A stretch of 64,000 bases of DNA from Paramecium octaurelia (GCA_905182995.1 CAJJDP010000029.1:434001-498000); one strand, 5' to 3'. Counted from the first letter of the stretch, positions 36,436 to 50,109 are shown. The notes: a model not told the origin generated them from the sequence alone. Numbers and translations are program-made.

Positions 36436-36981
36436 TCATTAATATTATACTTCTCTTTTTAGTTAAGTTATACTCTGTTCGAGCTCAGAAATACGGTTTA
36501 ATAATAATTTTATATGTTCCTCCTTCTTGGCTAATTGTTGCTGATTTTCATTAGTGTGAAGTAATGACTATTTCAAGAATTCGATTTCATTCATTAATTA
36601 CTAACATAACCATATTATAAACCTTCTTTTCTGCTTCATTTTCATGGACATTCTGTACCAATAAATGCAATTCATTTTGTTTCTTATAAGTTAATATTTT
36701 ATTATCTCTGAGTTCTTCGGTTAATTATTGTTGAATCACTTAGTTTTCTAATAGTTATTACACGACACTCTACCTTTTAAGCCTTGCAATTCTAATTTGA
36801 TATTCTCTTCAAACATCAAATTTTCTCTTTCCAAATTACCCTTCTTATGTTCGAAATCCAATAATTTCTCCTCTAGTTCCATTTATCTCTCCTTCAATTT
36901 CTCAATCAATCCGGGATCTTCTCTCTAAATTTGAGTTTGTCTAAAGGATTAGCAAGTGCATTTTAAATGTGATTAAGACAT
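36436..36981 (-). CDS. coiled-coil protein, unknown (165 aa)
   Basis: Two introns (26 and 22 nt) give 165 aa with the sum a multiple of three. From about residue 30 to the end it is one continuous coiled coil (for example LIEKLKERQMELEEKLLDFE). The extreme N-terminus contains two cysteines (CTCQ). No other domain. Its start codon is divergent from the coiled-coil gene at 37030, 48 bp apart. Confidence 0.7.
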
Positions 36982-37029
36982 ACGTTAAATATTATAATTT
37001 GCGTTTTTAATGTGATAAATAAAATAATA

Positions 37030-38105
37030 ATGGATTAAGTAAATGCTATGCAGTAATACATAACCAAATTAAAGACTGCTCTGACAGATTTATAATAAAA
37101 AAATAAGGACTTGGAAGTAAAACTTGAATAGGAACACAAATTAGTGTAAACTTTGGAAGAAAAATTAGAATATACCGAGAAAAAGTTATCGAATGAAAAA
37201 GAATAAGTTGAAATGCTAGGAATCAAAGTTGATGAATATGAAAAGAAATTGAAGAGCATATCTGATACTAAAGTATCAAAATTATTAAATTTAAGAAACC
37301 TAGTTTTTTAGGCAAAGTATTTAATAATTCCCAATTAGATCAAATGACAATTAAAATTAATTAAACTGAATAATCATTAGATCTCTAAATCTAGGAAAAT
37401 GAAAAATTACATGCACAGGTCTTCACATTAAAAACTCAATTAGAAATATTAGAGAATAAGTCTGAAGAAGAGCAATAAATAGCTAAATAAAAATTTTAGA
37501 AATTGACTTTATATTATTAATAAGAAAAAGCTAAAAAAGTAGAACTAGAGAAATAAATCTAATAATTAAATCTAGTGCAAGCAGGGTTACAATGTGAAAT
37601 CAATCAATTGAACCAATAAATTGAACAGTTGAAGAAGGACATAGACAATAAATAGCAAGAATTCTTGTCTTCACGATAATTGCTTGATAAAAATTAAGAG
37701 GATATGAAGAAGTTGACTCAAGATCTCATTAATCTGTAACAGGATATGTATATGCTATTTTATTAATTGATAGACGGCAATTAGAGCAAGAAAAGAATGA
37801 ATTCTAGTCCTTTGTTTAAGAAATTTAAAATTATGTTACTGGATTGTCTATCGATCAATAGTACTAAGACTTAGTTAATAGTTTAAACGAAATAATCTCA
37901 AAAATGCATAAACAAACTTATATGAAGGAACTATTCTTGCAAGCAAAACCAGGGAATTATGAAATCTTTAAGTTAGCTTAAGAAAAAATACTTAAACTTG
38001 GAAAAAAAGTAATAGTGTTTTGATATATCATAGAATGAGCAATTAATTAAGTAGAATAAGTAGTTACAAGATAAATTATAAGTTTAAAAGAGTAAGTAAG
38101 AATGA
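37030..38105 (+). CDS. coiled-coil protein, unknown (333 aa)
   Basis: Three introns (23, 26 and 25 nt) with exons summing to a multiple of three. Almost the whole protein is coiled coil, rich in Gln, Glu and Lys; a less helical island (LFLQAKPGNYEIFKLAQEKI) sits near residue 290. No motor or EF-hand motif. A structural role in the cytoskeleton or basal body is plausible but unproven. Confidence 0.72.
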
Positions 38106-38150
38106 AATTAATATATCTATTAATAAAAGAGAAAGTAGTATTATAAAATT

Positions 38151-38994
38151 TCATTTGATTACTTTTAGTGGTTATCTTTTACACATTTCTGCTAGCTTAT
38201 TCTTTAGGTTGATGGTACTAGATTATTCTGGGCTCTTGTTGCTGAAGAAATATTTTAATGATCTATTATTTTAAGATAAGATACATTTTAGAATCTTAGT
38301 TCATTTAAGATGTGCTTGTTTAATTTTATTACTTGAACATGTCTTATTTCATTTTTGTGAATTTGTTGAGGTAATAGTTTTATGTTCTGCTTTTTTATCC
38401 ATTAAAACTTTATGACATGATATGGCTTTGATTATTTTAAGATAAATTCATATATTATCTTGATGTATTATTATTATGTTATGAATATTGTGATCGTTTG
38501 GCCACAGATTTCCGAATGAATGAAATTATTTATTCATTTGTTTACTTTTCTATTGATTTATTCTTTTTTAGTGCATCTGTGTAACTCACTTGATTTTCAT
38601 CATACTATTCTGTTTTGTATCGAGTGGACTATCTGTTTGCTCTCATAGATTTATCAGACATTATCTTAATCAAGGATTTAGCTTTGATAGATTCTTTAGA
38701 TAATTGTAAATGTTTGCTGTTAGTTTATTTTTTTTAATATTATTAACGTAGATCATATGTGCCTACTTTTTATAGTTCTTCTAATGAACTGTCACTGCTT
38801 TGATCATAATATTCATATGGAAATCGATACTCGTTGTTATGACGAGCCATCCTATACTTTTATTCCACTTCCTATTGGAATTTGCGTAACTGCTATTTCT
38901 AATCTTCATCATCTGTCTGAGGTTTACTCGATATCTTTTTAAGACATTATAGCAATTATTCTTGCTTCTTTTTAACTACTTAATCCATTTTCAT
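38151..38994 (-). CDS. low-complexity basic protein, unknown (273 aa)
   Basis: A 22-nt intron near the 3' end restores a natural C-terminus (LAEMCKRQPLKVIK). The protein is rich in Gln, Lys, Asn and Ser with little predicted fold; the segment YRFPYEYYDQSSDSSLEEL is the most structured-looking part. Without the ciliate code no plus- or minus-strand frame is open here. No family recognised. 45 bp separate its stop from that of the convergent coiled-coil gene. Confidence 0.65.
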
Positions 38995-39179
38995 TATTTT
39001 TTAATATTTTGGCAAAAATGAATTAAATTGTTATTTTCTATAATTCACTAATTTTTATAAATTCAGTGATTTAATCCGCCAACAATCTTGTTCACCCTAT
39101 AAGGAAGAAGAAATTGCTAGTATTATATAATTATTCTAAAAATTATATATTGTTGTATATATAGATATATAATATTGTC

Positions 39180-41397
39180 TCAATCTAATTTGGTCTTCTT
39201 AGAAATCACTTCAACATCATCATCATATTCAACTAATCTTTTAGATGTCTATTTATGCAGAGGTGTACTATGACCCTAGACAGATTTGAATAAATCGATC
39301 TCATCATCAATAACATTATAATTTGCTTATTATTGTTATGGTTTAGAATCAACGGATAATGTGCTGAATTGTTGTTTCATGCAATTGCACTTAATGGATT
39401 TGAAAATGTCATGGACTTTTAAGTAATTAGAATGCTACTCCCAGAATTTTAGTTCCTATTCCTAATAATGATTACTAAAGATATATTACTAAAGATTTAA
39501 TAATATTTTGATTGCCACCTTCATAAATGATCTTTATTATCTCCAAAAATTATGAAAATATCAAATTTTCTCTTAATCCTTTATATAAAAGAAGAGGAGC
39601 TATCAAATTTGGCAATGCCATTATGATTTCCTTATTTATCTCTTCATCTCTTTATAAAATCAGAATTTTAAAAAACTGCAAGCACTTCATTTGTAAGATC
39701 TTGTTCTTCTCTTGCATTATAAATCCAATTTTCAAAGCAATTTAGTTTTAAATCAATACATCCTTAACAGAAGTTTTTAAGTTTCTGGATAATCCTAAGG
39801 ATAATTCAACAAATAATGTTTTCTATTCAATCCTTGATTAATGGGATATCGATTGTGATATTTTAGGGTAAAATAAAGACAAAAAGCAATCCAAGGTTTC
39901 ATTTTGTTCATCCTAGGTGTTATCAATGAGTAACTTCAATATTTCTAGATACGAATCATTGTCAAATGCATGATCCACAATCACATTAAATAGGGGATAC
40001 TTGAGTACTTATTGATGTTCACTTACAATGTACTATCTAAAGTTGTAAGGATAGTGTTGCAAACATGAAATAACCAATTCTAATATCAATGTAGATGTTT
40101 TTAGGAAAATATCATCCTATTTTAATAATTAGTGAATACTTATATTTTGATCTTCAATTTCTTGAATTTAGCTTTTTACTTTTGGAAACTTTAGAGGGAA
40201 TCAACTATGTAATCTTCGATAATCTCATATAATCCATGCTCACTTAACCTTTAGTAAATAAATGCCTTATTCAACTTAAATTAGTGGATATAGAATTACA
40301 TCTTAGAATTCCTTAAATACTGAACATATTTCATTTAGGAATCTCAAGGCTAAGAAGTTAAAATTTCGCAATTGGTCTATTAGATCAACCAGAAATTCCT
40401 TAGAATTCTCGATGTATTTAAGGAGGTCCACATAACAACTCTTAATAATCTATCATGATTTTTATTACGTTAAAACTATCTTAATAAACATCTACTGGTA
40501 CTCGTCGATGTAGTAGGCCAAACCACAATCGCGCAAGTACTACAGTCGATATATGAAGTGAATGGTTTTCAATCGCTCTTTACTCTTGATTTGGACTACT
40601 TGTAAGAATTGCACGTTCTTCTCCAGAAATTATCGATGAGGAACGAACTTAGACTTTGTCATTTCTTTATCATCTAACAATTCAATAAGAATTAATACAT
40701 TCCAATGCACCAAAGATGAACAAGTATATTTAATCGCTCAGGATAGTTTGAAATAGTTCATGTTCAGAAACAGTCACAATCTAAAATATAATGATTATTT
40801 ACATTCTTAACAATTGAACACATTATTTCTAATAATTCTTGATTGTGGTCTTTTTCTAATTGATTGAATAAGTTATTCAGCATTTCAAAGTAATCCTATT
40901 GTCATTTGAATTTTCTTACTTTTTTATTTAGTAAATAACTCGACAGCATTTATTTTGTTTATGTACCACCCTAAATTAATTTACTCATTGTTTCCAAGAT
41001 GAGGGGCAGAGTGCTTTCATTCACAGGAGTCAAAACTATAGATTCATCATCATCTTCTTCATTTAAAATATTTTGGATTCTATTCCAAACCACTTATGCT
41101 CCCTCTTTACTCTGGAAACTAAGTCCGTAGTATTCATTAAATTGAAATTAAATCCCTTCTTCTACAATTTGGTAAATCTCTTACCTCCATCAAAAAAGAA
41201 ATCGTATTCTTATTTCACTGAAACAGCGAATACTTCCATACTCGTGTCCTTCTCTAATAGTAACATTTCATTCTAATTTATTAAATCAAATTAAGAACTT
41301 TTGAATTAAAATGAATATATCCTGTATTCACCCAATTCCATTTATCTTAGACAAACTAATGTAATTTGCACAAATGAATTTCAGAGTTCTGTTTCAT
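39180..41397 (-). CDS. protein phosphatase 4 regulatory subunit 3 (SMEK/PP4R3)
   Basis: Targeting subunit of the PP4 phosphatase in DNA-damage and developmental signalling. The N-terminus is a PH/EVH1-like domain: WNWVNTGYIHFNS (counterpart of the W-x2-x-G-T-G strand) spliced through a 26-nt intron to LLLEKDTSMEVFAVS and GLSFQSKEGAQVVWNRIQNI. The SMK-1 domain follows, with FGALEYDKEMTKSKFVPHRQ, then VQFLQVVQIKSKERLKTIHF and IYRLQYLRDCGLAYYIDE, closely matching the family. The middle is a helical repeat array and the C-terminus is disordered and acidic, ending EVISKKTKLD. Five introns of 22-26 nt were placed in the first 800 bp; more may exist downstream. Confidence 0.9.
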
Positions 41398-41472
41398 TAT
41401 ATATTTTAAATATTAAATCTTATTATTTATCAAAAAACAATCATTTAATTATTTGCATACACTTTTTTTAAT

Positions 41473-43312
41473 TCACAAATCAATCATCCTCTCTATTGTT
41501 AGAGATTGCATCAATAAAATCAACTTCAGTTCATCATCTTCTTATTTGTTCTGAACCTTTCCTAACTCACAATCTTGATCCTAAAGTTGCTCAAAACTTC
41601 TTATTTTTTCCTCTATCACACATTTCTTCTTGGCAAGATCCTTTTATAACTATTTTATTGAATTAGGCATAATATCTGACAATTATTTTTATAATTATTG
41701 ATTAATTTATGCAATCACCTATCCTATACCTTAAGCCTCTTCTCTAATGAATTTCTAAATAAATATCTTGAATGCATACTTTCATTTTATCGAATTATGA
41801 CAATTAGTATTAAAGTCCTTTCTACTCCTCCTACCCCTATAATTAGGCTTGCTAAGCTTCGCAATTTTCTTGAAGTTTCAGGATCTGTTATCGATAATTC
41901 TTACATTCTAGTTCGAATTACTGTAATATTTTTTCATATTAACAGTCGTTATTCATAATTGATTACTGCAAGATTTTATTTTCTTTTACTAATGCATAAT
42001 ATTGCTCCTCTGAAAACCTCAATTGTCCTAATTCATATTTCAGAGCATCATTCTCTTTAATAAGACTCTAATTCTATGATATAACGTTATCTAAATTTTT
42101 GTTGATATCCAAAATTCTTTAATTCAATGCCAAATAAGCTTCCTCATTTTTAATTTTATCTTCCAGCTCAACAATTAACTAGTTCTTTTTATTCAATTCT
42201 TCCTCAAGTTCTTCAATTGTCCTCTTATGCCCATCCAATTATTGCTGATCAGGTATCTTAGAGAGTAATTGCTAGATAATTCTTTATTATTCTTCTAAGA
42301 GTTTATTTTTCTTAGGAGTTTCAACATTAAAGGGAGATTTGGATTTTGAATTAATTGAAGTTTTAAATCTTTCTCTGTATGTAGATTAATTTGCTCTTGA
42401 AGTTGATTGATTTGCAATTGTTGGGTTGTTTTCACTATCTATATTACTGGAGGTTCTCATTCCAAACGATAACCTGAATGATTATTATTATTTCACATCA
42501 TTTAAGGTTTGAATTTAATTTTTCAACATCTGAACTTAATTAGATAACATATTTTAATTATGTTACTATTACAACTATAAAATAATTGATTGAATCACAT
42601 TCTATGTATCAATTATCACTTTTTTGAATTATTATTAGCTTTAAATAGTAGTTTGGTCTAGTTTTTAGTTTTCTAATAAGGATTTTAAATGTTGGATTTA
42701 ATTTTCTTAATTCTAAGTTTCTATGGATCGAGCGGTTTCTTGTCCATTTGAGTTTATTTCTTGTATAATTAAGTAAATGAAATATTTTAAGGACATTAAA
42801 TCTGTACACCTATAAAAATCAAAGCATTCATTGAAGTGTTAATCACAGAATTATTTGATTTTAGTCATGATAATGTCAGATTCTTGTGTTTTATGTATTT
42901 AAAATTCTCTTAATTTTTTTGTGAAATTTTATACTTTAATGTTTAAATTTGGGATGGCAGGAATTTGGTGACTTAATAAACTATATTTATTATGTGTTGT
43001 GGATTGTTCTGAAGGAGAATGATCCAATTTACTAAAATTTTATTAACGTTTGCTGATGATGGATTCGTAATAGAGATTTCTTTTAAATTCTTTGGGGGAT
43101 AGATTGGCTGTAGTTTTGGAAGTGTTTGTTGATCTATTTTCACTTACATGATTGCTATTGATGTTTTTGACTCTCTTTTCCAATGCTGAAATTTTGGTTT
43201 TCAAATAATTAGATGATTATTAAAATTCAGAATAGTTGTTGAGATTTGAAAATGGTTTTCTGCAATTGCGAGATGTAGACTTAGGCGAATTGGGAGTTTG
43301 AAACAATTACAT
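41473..43312 (-). CDS. long coiled-coil protein, unknown (about 604 aa)
   Basis: The frame is continuous from MQLFQTPNSPKSTSRN to a TGA at 41473-41475 except for one 25-nt intron in the last third; lengths fit a multiple of three. The N-terminal 230 residues are Ser/Asn-rich with short helices, a middle Gln-rich linker follows, and residues about 340-600 are a strong coiled coil (for example RTIEELEEELNKKNQLIVEL). No motor, kinase or EF-hand motif. Ciliary or cortical structure is a guess. Confidence 0.75.
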
Positions 43313-43363
43313 ATTTGTATTTATTTTAACAGAATATATAATAATGATATAAAATCAATTAAC

Positions 43364-44131
43364 TCAATTTAATTTAACTTTTTTGGATGCACTAGATTCA
43401 GTGTCACTTTCGAATTACTCTAATTATTTAAGTATTTCTTGAGCAAATTATTCATCAGACTCCAAACATTGTTATTTGAAGACTTTGATACACTAAAATA
43501 GATTGTAAATTTTACTTTGAGAATATTTTTATTTTATATTTCAATTTCCTCATTAGAGGCTTGAAGTTCTTCAATCTGTTTGAGAATTAAATGGTTTCCT
43601 CTGTTTGTTATGGCGCTGCTCTATTCAAGTTCTTTTAAGTAGGCTTTTTTTCTATCTCTAGAATTTTGGGCAGAAATCCTATTTCTTATCATCTGAATCG
43701 TTTTTTTATCACTACAATAAGTATAGGTGATACTGATCGCTATTGTCTTCAACAAACTGTTTCTCAGCGCATTTGATAGGTTTTCTGCCTCTTTTCGCTT
43801 TTTTTGGTTCTTGGGGTTGTTGAGATGAGTAGAGATGAGGCTATAAAATTTGCATACGGAATTTAGCTTTGTCTCTATAGAATTTGCGTTTCGCCTTAAC
43901 CATCATAGATTCAAATTCAATAGGTTTATTGCGAGCAATCCAATCAACATATTCTTCATTAATACTTAGTATTGATGAGATAATTTAGCAAAGATTAGAA
44001 TTCTCATATGTAATGAATTGTGGTTGTTCCTCATAATATTGAAATTATGAACATTCTTCCTATTTAACAGAGGATAAATCATCTTAATCTTCTATTATTC
44101 CTGTCAGGATGTAATGGTGATACGGGTTCAT
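43364..44131 (-). CDS. bZIP transcription factor
   Basis: 240 aa after introns of 22 and 23 nt (sum a multiple of three). The basic region MIRNRISAQNSRDRKKAYLK matches N-x3-A-x2-S-R-x-R/K exactly and is followed by a short leucine-zipper helix (LEQSSAITNRGNHLILKQIE). Upstream is an AT-hook-like patch (KKAKRGRKP) and an acidic N-terminal region. The C-terminus is acidic, then basic (SASKKVKLN). Expected to be a nuclear DNA-binding dimer of the CREB/AP-1 type; targets unknown. It is divergent from the two-pore channel gene, 166 bp between start codons. Confidence 0.88.
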
Positions 44132-44297
44132 TAATTTAATTATATATTGTATAATTGAAAAAAACTGATCTTTAAGATTCAAATTGGATGTGAAGGTAGA
44201 ATAATGAGTTGCAAGTATTGATTAATTGAATAATATTTATAATTAAATGAAAAAGACCCATAAGAGATAATCCACGATATATCGATAATCGATAGCA

Positions 44298-47200
44298 ATG
44301 TCTGAGTTTTCGCAAAAGCTATTAGAGAAAAACGATGTGTTGGCTTAAGAAATATAAAAAATAGTGAAGAAACTATCACCTCAAAGTAGAATAGAGAAAG
44401 CTGAAAGACACATTTATGATGCATATCACTTGCGAGCTATACGCAACGACATTGATTTAGCCAATAAGACATACTTGAAACTTTTGTGGTATTTAGAGAA
44501 CAATTAACACTGGTTAAATGGGTTGTTTCTGTTGTCAATCATATATCAACTACAAACATTTTTTGAACCTTCATTTTTTGATTAAGATAGTGAGGAGCAT
44601 TCAAATTTATTCGTTTTAGAACTTGTAATCCTGCTTTTTATGGGCATAGATTCATGTATTACAATTGTATTACTATTAACAAAGAAGGAAGACAGATTTA
44701 CTTTCAATCCAAAAAAATAGTTTAAATTGATTGCATATTACTTTTGTTTAGTTGATTTCATAATACATTAATATGCACCAACTATATTTAGAGTCAGCAA
44801 AATATGCAGAACATTGTTAATGCCTATGTATTCTAAAGATTTAAGACGAAATTTAAAAGGAATCTTTAAAGCAGGCAAAGATTTATTTTTGCTGATAATT
44901 CTGTATCTAATTATAATTTCAATATTTTCATTTATTGGAATTAATTTAATTGGAAGCTTGGATAATGTAGATCTGAGAACATAAGATTATGGAGACTTCT
45001 TTAAACTGTTTTCCATGTTATTCATGGTAGCAACCCTAGACTTCTATCCAGATATCCTAATCCCACCTATGCTTTAAGGAATTTACTATTGTTTATTCTT
45101 TATAACATATCTCTTACTTTTTATTTTTCTATTTGCACCAATTCCATTGGCAGTTGTATATGAAGGATTCAGAAAGCATAGGATGGAAATAGCCATTAGC
45201 GACATCATAAAACAAAAGACTGCAATGATGGCTAGTTTCATATCTTTAGACTTTCAAGATTAAGGCTTTTTGACAAGAGATCAATTTAGAACTTTCATCC
45301 TTCATTTCTACAAGAACACAATTACGGAATCACAAATTAATTAGCTATTCAATTAAATTGATTAGGATTTTAAGTAATGTAATTTTTACAATATAGTGAT
45401 AAGGTTCAATTTGATGAATTTCATAAGTTTCTCCATATACTCTAAGATGCTTCAGTGATCTCTTTGCCAGAAACCAAACCACTTCAATGTTGGGAATCCC
45501 TCAGAAATTATTTAATATCTAAAGGTTTGTTAACATTTGTAGAAGGACATGTACTATTTCAATACTATTCCAATTTTAGATGTTCGGAATATCTATGTTG
45601 ATAATAACAATAACTAACTGTGTGTTAATAGTAGTAGCCTTTTTTATTGAAGATTAAGGCATCCTTGACATTTTCAATTTGTTAGACACCATATTCTTGG
45701 TCTTCTATTCTTTGGAATGTTCAATCAAAATTTTGGCGTTAGGAATAAAAACATATTTCTAAGAAGGATGGTATAACACATTTATTATTCGATAGGAATA
45801 TCTTTGATATTACTTTGGTAATCCTACAAATCATATTTGATTATATTTTATTTAATATAGTTTCAGGGAATATTTCGTAGTCAATCAAAGCTAATAGGTT
45901 GTTGAGACTGGCAAAAATATAGAAAGTATTCAGATTGTTTAGAGCGTTCAGATCTCTCAAAATACTAAATATCTTATTTGAAGGCTTGCAATTCTTAGAT
46001 GTGGTGAGAACTCTATTATACAAAATTCTTATTTGTGTCCCTTTAATTTTAAGATTAATGTTGCCAGTACAAATGGTATTCTTTATTTATTCTTGTGTCG
46101 GTATGTATTTATATGGTAGAATCCAAAGCAACGAAGATAATCCATATGCCAATTCTTAATGTGATATCAATAGCTTTGAGTACACATGGGGGAACTGCAA
46201 ATATGCTGATTTTTCTACTTTTGCAGGATCATATTTGATGATGCTCTAAATGTTCATTGCAGCTGAATGGAACTAAATTGTCTTTGAATTAACATATGAT
46301 ACTGATGATATGGTATCGGCCATGTTATTTGTTGGTTCGTTTGAATTCTTTTCAATCTTTCTACTAGCCTTAATTGGAGGGCTAGTTTGGGAAGTCTTTA
46401 CAGTTGTGTCTTAATCATTGAAATAAGAAGAAGATAAAATATCACAACTCGAAAATGATATAAGCTAGTAATAAGAAAACAATAATAATCATGCAGCAAA
46501 GCATGACAAGAAAAAGAAGTTAATTTTAAATGACGATAATCCAGATGAACTCAGGTTTCATCGTAAATTCAGAAATGATAAAGTTAGTAAAACACACGCA
46601 AAGTTAAACAATATTCAACCAGGCTATGACGATGATGTTATAAATGAGGAGAGACCTGAATTAAACATGTCTTAACCTGGTTCACGAAGTTACTTCTTAT
46701 ATTATGGTGGTTCAGGTAAAAGACTTGTGCCATTCTAATCTACAAAATTCAACATTTAAAAAACTGATGTTTGTGAACATTTCTTAAAGAATTTTATTTC
46801 AGCTGAGATGTGGCTATAGAAAAAGTAAGTAGAAGGCTTGGACATAAATAAAGTGGCAATTGATTACATGATTCATTTGAGAAGTGAAATCAAAAAGGAT
46901 GAGATGTTCCAAAAGAAGAATTTTAATATTTCAAATCATCATCTATTAATTCAAAACGCGGTACTAAGGGATGCATCTGAAGTTTATATCAAATAATAAG
47001 AGGATAAATTCTTTAAGACCTCCTTTGGTTAAAAATTTGAGAGAATCTAAGAACTCAAATTTCAAAGTAAATTTAAAATTGAAAGTAAAATTATATTCTC
47101 ACTAATGGGAATACTGAAATTCCCAAATCCAAATCTGAAGTACTACTTTTAAATACTTAATTTAATAGAAAATTACTTCACCTATCAATTACTCTCTGAT

Positions 47201-47917
47201 TATTCTTTTTTTAAACTTATTCATCAAATCAATAATAAATGGTATACTATTAGCATAGAGGAAGGCTAAATCTATTTTTTCAAAGTTGGTAATGGTCCGT
47301 GGGATTACACAGATGAACTGTTCTCAGAAGGTAATATAAGGATATGTGAAAATTTATCAACTCTCTTAGAATCTGGTAATCAAGAATGTCTACGATCGAT
47401 TGAATTATTTAGTAATAGTGTGAAGTCTATAGCAAAAAACTTTGAAATAAGTCTTCCCTCTGTTGACATCAATAATTCCTGTATACTCTATTAGATTAAG
47501 AATGAAAAAAACATTCCTAATGATATTCAATCATTTAAAATTAAAAAATGTATTAGTTCACATTTATATCAAATAGCCAATTTAACTTCAGACGACTAAT
47601 CCCCTAATAATCAATAGTATGTATATTTGGATTCACAAAATCAATTCAATGGTTTTCTTAAACTAAATCAATCTCCAAAAATAGAAACTAGCAATCTAGA
47701 CGAGTAAAAGAATGTCAATCAAACTTTATTATTTGTCATTGCTAGAACCACAGCACAGGAATAAAGAATCAAATATCAAAATATTACCATGCTAATCCAA
47801 TTCATGTAGGATATGGGGAGTGTCATTCAAAACTATAGCTCCACTTTCTTTAAATAAATAAACAATCTTTATGATCTAAGATATTAGGACAAAATAAAGA
47901 GTTTGCGTAAATTATGA
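44298..47917 (+). CDS. two-pore-type cation channel with large C-terminal extension
   Basis: About 1,180 aa after three introns (23, 29 and 25 nt; sum a multiple of three). Two six-helix repeats are joined by a linker holding EF-hand-like segments (LDFQDQGFLTRDQFRTFI and DFNDKVQFDEFHKFL), the layout of plant-type two-pore channels. Repeat II has a positively charged S4 (RLLRLAKIQKVFRLFRAFRS) and a pore region around SYLMMLQMFIAAEWNQIVFE. Repeat I has no obvious charged S4. The roughly 500-residue cytosolic C-terminus is unlike standard two-pore channels and has no recognised domain. Likely a voltage- and Ca2+-regulated cation channel of endosomal or plasma membrane. Confidence 0.85.
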
Positions 47918-47998
47918 TATTGAGTGAGTAGGTGGTAAATACATGCGCCTCTAATTTATAATTTTGTATTTCTATAATTCTTTCTATTAATTAAATAA

Positions 47999-48166
47999 AT
48001 GAATAATTGTTTGTTAACGCCTAAGTCTAAATAACCAAAATGCCCTAATGCTCCTAAGAAATAATACTATGCAACCAGAATTAATGAATAGTCAATAAGA
48101 TCAGTTTGTAGAGTTCTTTTCTCCGATGAACCAAATCCTTAAATACCCTCTTCAGAAACTGCTTGA
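47999..48166 (+). CDS. very small protein, unknown (55 aa)
   Basis: Intronless 55-codon frame, coding-like: MNNCLLTPKSKQPKCPNAPK, then ATRINEQSIRSVCRVLF and an acidic-to-Ser C-terminus. Three to four cysteines. Starts 81 bp after the channel stop. No family recognised. Confidence 0.5.
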
Positions 48167-48342
48167 TCTTTGTATATTGCATTTAACTATTATATTGAAA
48201 TTTTTAATATTTCAATCTATCAACATCATAATTTAAATAAGAAATATACATTCAAATGTGTTACACTAAAGTTCAACCAAAATGAAGTTTATTATCCATA
48301 ATAAATAAGAATAAAAATTATTAATAAAATTTTAAAGTAATT

Positions 48343-49343
48343 ATGGATTTAAGAAACAAAAACACTAGAAAAATACTCCTTGAACTCTTGGATAAATAGC
48401 TTAAATCTATTTTGTCAGATAATCATCCAAAAACCAGGTTCTAAGAGTAACTAATCAAATTCCAAGGTGGACAACATCCTAAATACGAAAAACAAAGATA
48501 ATATTCACCATCTCCTTAACTACTGCGAACTCATAGTTAATCTGAACATGTTAACCATTACCAAAGGCAGCAATCTCAACTAAAATTGAAAAATCAAAGG
48601 CCGCAACAATCTAAAGAGAGGCTAATCTCATTACAAACGGAAGAGTAAAATTAAGAAAATACATTTCATCCCAAAATATTAAGACCTAAAAATTTAAACT
48701 CCTAAATCCAACCTGATATCCATAAACAAGGTATTAAATAGACGCAATCAAAAGTATTTAAGATTATCTAAGTAGATAAGACTGATCATATAGATAAATT
48801 GAAGGAGTCTAAAACTATTAAAATGAATCAAGAGAGTTAGTTTAAACCAACTTAAAATAAGGCTTCCTAGAAAATTATCAAGTAAAACGACTTCTTTTAA
48901 AGAATGAGTACAAATGAGAATAGAAGATAACAAAAAATTTAAAAACTCAGGAATGATGCCACTCCCTCCTTTAAACCATAAATTAATAGTACATATTAAT
49001 ATTAATATTAGATCGTCTTAAGAAAGTGTAAAACTGTTAAAATAAAGATATTCTGCAGGTTTCTGTTAATTTAGAACTATTAGAAAAAGTAAGGGATTAT
49101 CACAAGAGAGACAACAGTCAATCAAACTTAAATCTCAGTTAAACTGATTTTAGAAATAGAGATTGTACTTCTGCTCTCTCTTAAACTATAGAGGTTGATA
49201 ATTAAAATTCTCAATCTCCTAGTTTTAGAAATTCTACCATAAAAAAATAATCTCTACTTTAAATTGATTTCAACTCACCTAATAATGACTTCACAGAAAT
49301 GTTATACGAAGCATTAGGCGATTCACACTATGACTGCTTTTGA
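48343..49343 (+). CDS. Gln/Lys/Ser-rich disordered protein, unknown (325 aa)
   Basis: One 23-nt intron in the last third makes the exons a multiple of three and opens a 110-residue C-terminal part. The N-terminal 230 residues are low-complexity; the most ordered piece is the first helix (RKILLELLDKQLKSIL). The end reads FTEMLYEALGDSHYDCF, which looks like a short interaction motif. No recognised domain. It converges on the coiled-coil gene at 49379 with 35 bp between stop codons. Confidence 0.65.
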
Positions 49344-49378
49344 TTTAAATACACATATATATGTTTATAAGTATTAAA

Positions 49379-50109
49379 TCATATATCTCTTAGCATAATA
49401 TTGGAAAAACTATTGCTTGATATATCTGGTTCAGTGCTTAGATTTTCATTTTTTAATTCAATATCAAATTTTTATTTGAATTACAATAATGATTGTTTTA
49501 TATTTCCTTATTTTTAAACTTAGAATAAAGGTGAATATGTTACATAATTATTGATCCTTAATTTGCAATTCCTTTGTCATGGATTCCAATTTAATTTCGG
49601 ATGCTTCTAGTTGTCTCCTCATTTCTTTTATTTCTTCTAAGTAGATTTATGAATTAGTTTCCTATTTATAAATTTCAATTTGCTTTTTATAGTGTTCTAT
49701 TTCCTCTTTCAATATTTCAATTTCTTTAGTTTTTTTAATATCTTCTAGTTCACTCTCTTGAATATATTGTGCTTGAATTGCCTTTAATAATTATATTTCA
49801 TACTTTTAACTCAACGATTTGATTTAATTAAGTCTCAAATCTTTTAAGCCATAACTACTCTTCCATTAACTTTTGCTTTAATTATTTCTCCATCAATTTT
49901 AACCTTTATTCACATTCTTTATGAGAGTTAGAGTTATTCTCATTTTATTTCTTATTATTCTGATTGCCATCATGCACAGTCAAAACCTTCCCTTGAATGT
50001 TATTAAACAGTTATTGATTTAAAGCAGCATTTTAATTCTCTAACTATTAGCAATATTTCTTATAATATCCAAGTTCTTCTTATATTTTTGAAACAGAATC
50101 GTATTCCAT
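49379..50109 (-). CDS. coiled-coil protein, unknown (227 aa)
   Basis: Introns of 22 and 25 nt bring the exons to a multiple of three and give a natural end (PDISSNSFSNIMLRDI). Residues 1-40 and 75-210 are coiled coil (for example LEDIKKTKEIEILKEEIEHY), separated by an Asn-rich linker. The frame is open upstream of the chosen ATG and may join an upstream exon (see 50110-50368). Confidence 0.68.

Noticed and set aside
38200..38720. Plus-strand hydrophobic frame resembling a multi-pass membrane protein with TGA read as Trp
   Set aside because: It is the antisense image of a Gln/Lys/Asn-rich gene on the minus strand, which has an open frame, a start and a fitting intron. No sign of mitochondrial DNA.
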